Shown piece after piece: positions 6,189 through 11,031 of a stretch of 11,031 nucleotides of DNA (its first letter is position 1; each line of letters begins with the position of its first letter). Source of the DNA: Conexibacter sp. (lineage in GTDB: Bacteria; Actinomycetota; Thermoleophilia; Solirubrobacterales; Solirubrobacteraceae). Made by a program: the position numbers and the translations under genes. The DNA is taken from NCBI GenBank assembly GCA_025964295.1, contig JAOPZD010000414.1, positions 1 to 11,031 of the forward strand. The letters are read 5' to 3'. Below the pieces are notes generated by a model that was not told the origin of the DNA, did no database searches, and saw only the letters and a program-made list of their open reading frames with translations.

Positions 6189-7245
6189 AAACCTCGGACA
6201 CCGAGTCGTCGGTGAAGATCCGGCGGATCGAGTCGGTGAGCAGGTCGGCGCAGGACAGCACCTGGATGTTGTCCGGCGCGCCGGCGCGCAGCGGGATCGT
6301 GTCGGTGACGACGATCTTCTCGAAGCCGGCAGCGACGAGGTTCTCGTACGCGTAGCCCGAGAAGACCGGGTGGGTGGCGGCGGCGAAGACGCGCTGGGCG
6401 CCCGCGTCGCGCACGGTGTGCGCCGCAGCCTTCAGCGTGCCCGCCGTGTCGATCATGTCGTCGACGATCACCGCGGTCTTGCCCGCGACGTCGCCGATCA
6501 CGTAGGCGATCTCGGCGACCTGCTGGGCGGGGCGCTCCTTGTCGAGGATCGCCAGCTCGGCGCCGATCTTGCTCGCGAACTTCTTGTTCAGCTTCACGCG
6601 GCCGGCGTCCGGCGCCACGACGACGAGGTCGTTGAGCTGCATGTCGTCGAAGTGCTGGGTGAGCATCATCAGCGCGGTCATGTGGTCGACCGGGATGTTG
6701 AAGAAGCCCTGGACCTGGCCGGCGTGGAGGTCCATCGTCAGGACCCGGTCGGCGCCCGCCGACTCCAGCATCCGCGCGACGAGCCGGGCGGAGATCGGCT
6801 CGCGCGGCGCGCTCTTCTTGTCCTGGCGGCTGTAGCCGTACCAGGGCGTGACGGCGATGACGCGGTGCGCCGAGGCGCCGATCGCCGCGTCGATCATCAC
6901 CAGGAGCTCCATCAGCGCGTCGTTGGTGCTGATGCCCGTCTCCGGGTTGCCGCACATCGGCTGGATGAGGAAGACGTCCGCGCCGCGGATCGACTCCTCG
7001 TAGCGGCAGTAGACCTCGCCGCTCTTGAACGTCTTGAGGGTGATCGGCCCGAGGTCGACGCCCAGCTTCGACCCGATCTTGGCCGCGAGCTCGGGGTTCG
7101 CGCGCCCCGAGAACAGCATCAGCCGCTTGTCGTAGTCGATCGGGAGGCTCGTGGCCACGGGCATCGTCCGCGGGGTGCTCACGTCACCGTCCATCGTAGT
7201 CAGCCGACCCGACGCCTTGGGAGGCATCTGGATGCTCGTGCTCAC
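6163..7245 (-). CDS. prs: Ribose-phosphate pyrophosphokinase (PRPP synthase)
   Basis: Makes PRPP from ribose 5-phosphate and ATP (EC 2.7.6.1), the precursor for purines, pyrimidines, histidine, tryptophan and NAD. Class I features in order: LFSGRANPELA (44-54), TPWYGYSRQDKK (133-144), DLHAGQVQGFFNIPVDH (172-188, metal/substrate site), PDAGRVKLNKKFA (212-224), and the PRPP loop VIVDDMIDTAGTL (259-271). At 360 aa it is about 30-40 residues longer than usual, because of an N-terminal extension before IDYDKRLMLFSG. I kept the GTG at 7245, which has a GGGAAGGG-type sequence upstream within the glmU 3' end; ATGs at 7194 and 7164 are alternatives without a visible ribosome binding site. It starts 18 nt after glmU and is surely co-transcribed with it. 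Confidence 0.96.
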   Translation of the reverse strand: MSTSIQMPPKASGRLTTMDGDVSTPRTMPVATSLPIDYDKRLMLFSGRANPELAAKIGSKLGVDLGPITLKTFKSGEVYCRYEESIRGADVFLIQPMCGNPETGISTNDALMELLVMIDAAIGASAHRVIAVTPWYGYSRQDKKSAPREPISARLVARMLESAGADRVLTMDLHAGQVQGFFNIPVDHMTALMMLTQHFDDMQLNDLVVVAPDAGRVKLNKKFASKIGAELAILDKERPAQQVAEIAYVIGDVAGKTAVIVDDMIDTAGTLKAAAHTVRDAGAQRVFAAATHPVFSGYAYENLVAAGFEKIVVTDTIPLRAGAPDNIQVLSCADLLTDSIRRIFTDDSVSEVFGGENQLF

Positions 7246-7263
7246 GGGGTTGTGGTCCCTTCC

Positions 7264-8604
7264 CTACTCGCGGTCCGCGTAGCCCTCGACGTTGTGCTGC
7301 CGCGCCCGCGCGACGGCGAGCGCACGGGCCGGGACGTCGTTGGTGACGACCGACCCAGCGGCAGTGTATGACCCATCGCCGAGCGACACCGGCGAGACGA
7401 GCGTCGTGTCCACCGACGTCCGGACGTCGGCCCCGATCGTGGTCCGGGTCTTCTGCTTGGTCTTGCCGTTGTAGTTGGCCGTGATCGTCGCCGCGCCGAG
7501 GTTCGTGCCGGGCCCGACGTCGGCGTCGCCGATGTAGCTGAGGTGCGGCACCTTGGTGCCCTCGCCGATGTCGGAGTTCTTGATCTCGACGAACGTGCCG
7601 GCCTTGGCGCGGTTGCGCAGGACGGCGCCGGGGCGCAGGTAGGCGAAGGGGCCGATGGTGACGTCGTCCTCGACGGTGGCGGCGTCGAGGTAGGAGTGGC
7701 GCACCGTGCAGCGCGCGCCGATCGTCGTGCCGTTCTTCAGCGTGGTCGACGGCTCGATCGTCGTGTCCTGGCCGATCGCGACCGTGACGTCGATCCGGGT
7801 GGAGGCGGGGTCGATGACGGTGACGCCGGCGCGCATGTGCCGCTCGAGGATCCGGCGCTGGGCCAGCGCGGTGACCTCGGCGAGCTGGACGCGGTCGTTG
7901 ATGCCGAGCACGAGCGCGGGGTCGTCGACGATGTGGGCCGCGACGATGCGGCGGTCGGCGCGCAGCAGCGTCAGCACGTCGGGCAGGTACTTCTCGCCCT
8001 GGGCGTTGTCGGTGCCGACGCGCGGCAGGGCGTCGGCCAGCGCGGCGTGGTCGAAGCAGAAGACGCCGGTGTTGATCTCGCGGATCTCGAGCTCCTGCGG
8101 CGTGGCGTCGCCGGGCGCCTTGGTCTCGACGACCTTCTCGACGTGGCCGACGGTGTCGCGGACGACGCGGCCGTAGCCGGTGGCGTCGTCGAGGATCGTG
8201 GTGGCCATCGTGGCGGCGGCGCCCGAGGCGACGTGGGCGTCGACGAGCTCCTGGATGGCCTGCGCGGAGACCAGCGGGACGTCGCCGGAGAGGACGACGA
8301 CCGGCTGGCCGGGCTCGGTCTCGGGCAGCGCGGCGAGGACGGCGCCGCCGGTGCCGTCGGGGACGGGCTGGATCGCGGTGCGTGTGCCGTCGGGCAGCGC
8401 GGGCGCGAGGTCGACGTCCGGCGAGCCGACGACGACGACGCGCGTCGCGCCCGCCTCCTGCGCGGCGACGACCGGCCAGGCGACCATCGGCCGGCCGCAG
8501 ATCTCGTGCAGGACCTTGGGCGTCTGAGAACGCATCCGCGTCCCCTGTCCGGCGGCCATCACGACGGCGCTGAAGGAGGTCACGGGGCGCAAGGCTAGAG
8601 ACAT
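7264..8604 (-). CDS. glmU: Bifunctional GlcNAc-1-P uridyltransferase / GlcN-1-P acetyltransferase
   Basis: Makes UDP-N-acetylglucosamine for peptidoglycan and other glycans (EC 2.7.7.23 and 2.3.1.157). I chose the ATG at 8604 (MSLALRPVTSFSAVV), supported by GGAGG at 8612-8616; the open frame continues to 9204 through the tRNA and is not real there. The uridyltransferase half shows AAGQGTRM (17-24), Lys30, the metal Asp108 in SGDVPL, and Asn236 in GINDR. The acetyltransferase half is a left-handed beta-helix of hexapeptide repeats, with Arg324 (LRPG), Lys342 (VEIKNSD), catalytic His354 and Tyr357 (PHLSYIGD), and NYNGKTKQKT around 377-386. At 446 aa it is slightly shorter than the E. coli protein, mainly at the C-terminus. 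Confidence 0.96.
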   Translation of the reverse strand: MSLALRPVTSFSAVVMAAGQGTRMRSQTPKVLHEICGRPMVAWPVVAAQEAGATRVVVVGSPDVDLAPALPDGTRTAIQPVPDGTGGAVLAALPETEPGQPVVVLSGDVPLVSAQAIQELVDAHVASGAAATMATTILDDATGYGRVVRDTVGHVEKVVETKAPGDATPQELEIREINTGVFCFDHAALADALPRVGTDNAQGEKYLPDVLTLLRADRRIVAAHIVDDPALVLGINDRVQLAEVTALAQRRILERHMRAGVTVIDPASTRIDVTVAIGQDTTIEPSTTLKNGTTIGARCTVRHSYLDAATVEDDVTIGPFAYLRPGAVLRNRAKAGTFVEIKNSDIGEGTKVPHLSYIGDADVGPGTNLGAATITANYNGKTKQKTRTTIGADVRTSVDTTLVSPVSLGDGSYTAAGSVVTNDVPARALAVARARQHNVEGYADRE

Positions 8605-8655
8605 GGCGCTCGCCTCCGGGGCGCGGTGCGCCACAATCCGCCCAGCAGCACCCGT

Positions 8656-8727
8656 TGGGGGGTGGTGTAGCTGGCAACACACCAGGTTTTGGTCCTGGGA
8701 TCCGGGGTTCGAGTCCCTGCCCCCCAG
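8656..8727 (+). tRNA. tRNA-Gln, anticodon UUG
   Basis: 72 nt. The acceptor stem TGGGGGG (8656-8662) pairs with CCCCCCA (8720-8726), with discriminator G at 8727. The D stem is GTGT/ACAC. The anticodon stem CCAGG/CCTGG holds the loop TTTTGGT, placing TTG at positions 34-36. The variable loop is 4 nt. The T stem CGGGG/CCCTG holds TTCGAGT. CCA is not encoded (CCT follows). It is divergent from glmU; tRNA-Gln beside glmU is a neighbourhood I recall from other actinobacteria. Confidence 0.95.
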
Positions 8728-8730
8728 CCT

Positions 8731-8785
8731 AGGGGTCTGACCCCTTGCGTCACTCGCACTCAGGGGGTCTGACCCCTTGAGTGCG
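8731..8785. repeat. Pair of GGGGTCTGACCCC palindromes, the second in a 14-bp hairpin
   Basis: Copy 1 (8731-8745) is AGGGGT, loop CTG, ACCCCT. Copy 2 has the same core inside a longer stem, 8755-8768 with 8772-8785 (CGCACTCA pairing with TGAGTGCG outside the core, one G-T pair), again with loop CTG. They start 4 nt after the tRNA, so they may terminate it. The repeated motif also looks like a REP-type intergenic element. Confidence 0.7.
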
Positions 8786-8872
8786 GGTGGCTCGAGGCTG
8801 CGGCTCGGCCGTTGGTCCGCGTTCGGGCCTCCGCGCTGCGCGCGCGGCGCGGCCGGGTCGATCCACGGAGGG

Positions 8873-10192
8873 ATGCGTCTCGCCCCCACCGCCTCGCTGC
8901 TTTTCGTGCTGCCCGTGCTCGCGCTCTGCTCCGCGTCCGCCTCGGCCGACCTCGCCGCCTTCCCCGTCCTGCCCGCCGACCTGCCCCCGGCGCTGGCCGT
9001 CGCGAGCGTCGACTCGCTGCCGACCGCCCCGCTGCTGCCCGCGCTCTCCCAGCCGGCCGCCGCACCGCTGCTCGGCCTGCCGGGTCCCGACCACCTCACG
9101 GTGCGCACCGCCCGCGGCGGCGTCCTGATCGGCGAGGAGGGCGGCGACCGCCTCGTGGGCGGCGCGGGCCCCGACCACCTCGACGGCGGGACGGGCGCGG
9201 ACACCGCGCTCGGCCAGGGCGGCGCCGACCAGCTCGACGGCGGCTCGGGCGACGACCAGCTGACCGGCGGCGACGGCGCCGACCGGCTCTACGGCGGCTT
9301 CGGCCACGACCGCGTCGAGGGCGGCGCCGGCAACGACGTCGTCGACGGCGGGCCCGCGCCCGACGTGGTCGACGCGGGCGACGGCGACGACCTCGTCCAC
9401 GGCGGCTCGGGCGCGGACAGCATCCAGGCGGGGGCGGGGAACGACGTGGTCTACGCCGACTCCGGGCCCGACCGCATCGACGCGGGCGACGGCGACGACG
9501 TGGTCTACGTCAACAACGGCACGGCGGTCGCGAGCGTCGACTGCGGCGCGGGCCATGACACCGTCGTGATCAACCCCTATAACAAGGCCGGCGGCATCTC
9601 CAACGCCCAGGCCGTGCGCCGCGGCGACATCACCGGCTGCGAGGACGTCGTCGAGGCGCCGGCCGTCCAGGACCCGACGATCGGGCGCCGCGAGCTCGCC
9701 TCCGACGCCGGGGCGACCGTCCACGGCACCGACCGCAACGACAACCTGCTCGGCGGCCACGGCAGCGACACGCTGCTCGGCGGCGAGGGCGACGACGTCC
9801 TCTGGGCCGACCGCCACCACGGCGACGGCGGTCACGGCGCGCGCGACGAGGTCCTCGCGGGCCCCGGCGCCGACACCGTCTACGGCGGCCGCGGGACCAA
9901 CCACATCGACGGCGGCCCGGGCGCCGACCAGCTCCAGGGCGGCGAGGCGTCCAACACGATCGGCGGCGGCGACGGCGACGACGTCATCCGCCTGCGCGGC
10001 GCCGGGCGCAACGTCGTCCACGGCGGCAATGGCAACGACTCGATCCTGGCCTTCACGCGCCGACCGGCGTCGGTCGACTGCGGCCCGGGCGGCGACACGG
10101 TGGTCTACGGACGCGTCCGGCCGCGCACGACGGGCTGCGAGCGCGTGATGAGCGCGTATTCGAAGGCGGCGCGGGCGCGGGTGGCGCGGTAG
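8873..10192 (+). CDS. Sec-exported RTX-like calcium-binding repeat protein
   Basis: 439 aa from the ATG at 8873 (MRLAPTASLLF), chosen because it starts a signal peptide ending near ASA (residue 25). A GGAGGG directly abuts the ATG, an unusually short spacing; the frame is open upstream to 8777. Two blocks of glycine/aspartate nonapeptides (GGxGxDxxx) follow, about 97-213 and 294-393, e.g. GGAGNDVVD, AGDGDDLVH, GGEGDDVLW and GGNGNDSIL. These bind calcium and fold as a parallel beta-roll in the RTX family. Each block is closed by a similar cap: ASVDCGxGxDTVV, then TGCE about 20-30 residues later (cysteines 224/256 and 403/422), so a disulfide per cap is likely. There is no catalytic domain; a surface or matrix role is inferred. 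Confidence 0.85.
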   Translation: MRLAPTASLLFVLPVLALCSASASADLAAFPVLPADLPPALAVASVDSLPTAPLLPALSQPAAAPLLGLPGPDHLTVRTARGGVLIGEEGGDRLVGGAGPDHLDGGTGADTALGQGGADQLDGGSGDDQLTGGDGADRLYGGFGHDRVEGGAGNDVVDGGPAPDVVDAGDGDDLVHGGSGADSIQAGAGNDVVYADSGPDRIDAGDGDDVVYVNNGTAVASVDCGAGHDTVVINPYNKAGGISNAQAVRRGDITGCEDVVEAPAVQDPTIGRRELASDAGATVHGTDRNDNLLGGHGSDTLLGGEGDDVLWADRHHGDGGHGARDEVLAGPGADTVYGGRGTNHIDGGPGADQLQGGEASNTIGGGDGDDVIRLRGAGRNVVHGGNGNDSILAFTRRPASVDCGPGGDTVVYGRVRPRTTGCERVMSAYSKAARARVAR

Positions 10193-10395
10193 GCGGCGGT
10201 TGCTTGCGTGCTGGCGCCGGTGGCGTCCAGCGCAGGCGTTGGTGGTGAATGCGCGGCGTCCTGCGTCGGCAATGACGGCGAGGACGCGGGCGCGGGTGGC
10301 GCGGTAGGAGCTGGGCGGCGCCTTTGCCGGGGCGTCCAGCGCGGCCGCTCGTGGTTGGCGGTGCGTCGGGGATCGGCAATGACGGCGAGGACGCG
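10171..10395. repeat. Two tandem copies of a ~110-bp repeat at the 3' end of the RTX-like gene
   Basis: GCGGGCGCGGGTGGCGCGGT followed by AGG occurs at 10171-10193, covering the last codons and stop of the RTX-like gene, and again at 10286-10308. GGCGTCCAGCGC occurs at 10222-10233 and 10331-10342. TCGGCAATGACGGCGAGG occurs at 10266-10283 and 10373-10390. The periods are 115, 109 and 107 bp, so the units are tandem and slightly diverged. Confidence 0.75.
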
Positions 10396-10670
10396 GGGAG
10401 CGACGCCGACGGTTGCGGTGTGGCTCGGCCCTCGTGGCGGCGCGGGGCGAGCGTTCGGGCCCGAATCGCCGGTCGGCAGAGGTCCGTGTCGCCTGGAGTC
10501 CCATATAGGGCACCTAGACGACACGGACCTACGCTTCGGTCCCGAACGACCCTCCCCGTCCCGGCGACTCGCGCCGCGGCCAGACCGACGACGCTCGAGC
10601 CCCGATCACCTCGCCGTCATTGCCGACCCACGACGCGCCGCGCCACCACCGGCGCACCGCACCCGACGCC
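10331..10670. repeat. ~340-bp imperfect inverted repeat with ~60-bp arms around a central palindrome
   Basis: The left arm (10331-10390) runs from GGCGTC to GGCAATGACGGCGAGG. The right arm (10609-10670) is its diverged reverse complement, starting with CCTCGCCGTCATTGCCGA and ending GACGCC. Closer in, CGTTCGGG (10452-10459) matches CCCGAACG (10541-10548), and TTCGGGCCCGAA (10454-10465) is echoed by TTCGGTCCCGAA (10535-10546). Nothing here looks like a gene: the open frames on both strands are Arg/Pro/Ala-rich shadows. It fills most of the 507-bp gap between two convergent genes. Confidence 0.7.
10480..10530. repeat. 51-bp palindrome, centre of the inverted repeat
   Basis: AGGTCCGTGTCG (10480-10491) and CGACACGGACCT (10519-10530) are perfect 12-bp inverted arms. 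The centre CCCATATAGGG (10500-10510) is itself symmetric about 10505, the same axis. The segments between arms and centre match only partly. The AT-containing core is conspicuous in this GC-rich setting. Confidence 0.8.
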
Positions 10671-10699
10671 ACCCACGTCCAAACCGCCCCGCGGCGCCC

Positions 10700-11031
10700 T
10701 CACCCCGGCGCCAGCGGCGCCAGCAGCCCCCGCAGCTCCGGCGACGTCAGCGGGTCCGCCAGCAGCGCCCGCGCGTCCCCCACGCTCGACAGCCGCCGCT
10801 CCGCGCGCAGCATCCCGAGCGCCCGCCCGGCCGCGGCGGCCGCGGCCATCACCTCGTTGAAGGTCGCGCCGGCCAGCGCCAGGAGCTCCGGGGCGGCGCT
10901 CGACAGGGCGATCAGGAACGGCGTACCGTCGCCGGTGGCGGCGCTGCTGAGCAGGACGCCGGCGGCGAGGTCGTCGCGTACGGCGGCGAGGTGGGGGTCG
11001 CCGAGGGCCGGGACGTCGGGCGCGATGAGCA
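10700..11031 (-). CDS. C-terminal part of a gene, possibly nucleotidyltransferase-fold (runs off right edge)
   Basis: An uninterrupted frame of 109 codons enters from the right edge and ends at TGA 10702-10700; the start is outside. It begins LIAPDVPAL, then DGTPFLIAL, then FNEVMAAAAAAGRALGMLRA, and ends with SVGDARALLADP and a leucine-rich tail. This order (D-x-P-x-L, a loop before a strand, a helix before a basic strand, then D-x-x-x-L-L) resembles the second half of CofC or DUF2064-type GT-A-fold proteins. The canonical DxDTxxDL ending of those families is degenerate here, so the assignment is weak. It is convergent with the RTX-like gene across the repeat cluster. Confidence 0.6.
   Translation of the reverse strand, partial: LIAPDVPALGDPHLAAVRDDLAAGVLLSSAATGDGTPFLIALSSAAPELLALAGATFNEVMAAAAAAGRALGMLRAERRLSSVGDARALLADPLTSPELRGLLAPLAPG

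Noticed and set aside
4591..7371. 926-codon open frame on the plus strand
   Set aside because: It is antisense to the 247-aa protein, the antitoxin-like ORF and prs, whose products are supported by motifs. Its own translation is Arg/Val/Asp-rich with no recognisable domain, a normal GC-rich shadow.
7543..8598. 351-codon open frame opposite glmU
   Set aside because: It is the antisense shadow of the glmU hexapeptide repeats.
8656..8727. tRNA-Gln as an integration (att) site of a genomic island
   Set aside because: I saw no second copy of the tRNA 3' end in the window and no integrase gene.
8915..8925. Lipoprotein lipobox in the RTX-like protein signal peptide
   Set aside because: The cysteine is preceded by Leu (VLALC), not the small residue a lipobox needs, and an ASA cleavage site follows.
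8605..9204. N-terminal extension of glmU by 200 codons
   Set aside because: It would run through the tRNA-Gln and antisense to the RTX-like gene; the ATG at 8604 has a good GGAGG site and the expected family start.
8750..10513. 587-codon minus-strand frame with repeated Val/Asp/Ala segments
   Set aside because: It is the reverse complement of the RTX repeats; the periodicity comes from the GGxGxD codons on the plus strand. There is no independent start or domain.
10324..10860. 178-codon plus-strand frame containing GIGNDGEDAG, like a degenerate RTX repeat
   Set aside because: The resemblance comes from the 18-bp repeat; the rest is Arg/Pro-rich, crosses the palindrome and overlaps the real minus-strand gene end at 10700.

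Overview
The window comes from a very GC-rich chromosome. The arrangement glmU-prs ... rplY-pth with a tRNA-Gln next to glmU, a DUF4235 protein, and secreted Ca-binding-repeat proteins points to an actinobacterium. The two small proteins with conserved-looking Cys patterns and the strong GC bias fit the Thermoleophilia/Solirubrobacterales best, but that placement is an inference without a search.

Layout, right to left (most genes are on the minus strand). glmU (8604-7264) and prs (7245-6163) are tightly spaced. A small ORF of uncertain start follows (to 5799) with a distant MbcA/ParS/Xre antitoxin-like C-terminus. It converges on a plus-strand DUF4235 protein (5465-5761) across a perfect GC hairpin. 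Next on the minus strand come an unrecognised acidic protein (5322-4579), a membrane-anchored small protein (4537-4085), and a secreted glycoside hydrolase family 2 enzyme (4021-2156). A cluster of hairpins and a G-rich stretch lie between that enzyme and rplY (1973-1293), which is followed 21 nt later by pth (1271-693). The left edge holds the first 184 residues of an exported protein with one FG-GAP/VCBS-like calcium motif (554 to edge).

To the right of glmU a tRNA-Gln(UUG) is read on the plus strand. It is followed by two copies of a GGGGTCTGACCCC palindrome, then a Sec-exported RTX-like repeat protein (8873-10192). Beyond it lies about 500 bp without a credible gene, filled with three copies of a roughly 60-bp repeat (two direct, one inverted) arranged around a 51-bp imperfect palindrome. 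At the right edge is the C-terminal part of a minus-strand gene (10700 to edge), possibly a nucleotidyltransferase-fold protein.

How the genes fit together: glmU makes UDP-GlcNAc for the cell wall, prs makes PRPP, and rplY and pth serve translation. In many actinobacteria these four are neighbours (recalled knowledge of the family). Here about 4.2 kb of accessory genes separate prs from rplY. The most unusual sequence features are the repeat/palindrome cluster at 10171-10670, the duplicated 3' tail of prs at 6110-6187, and the hairpin/G-tract block in front of rplY. No CRISPR array, integrase, insertion sequence or complete defence system was seen.
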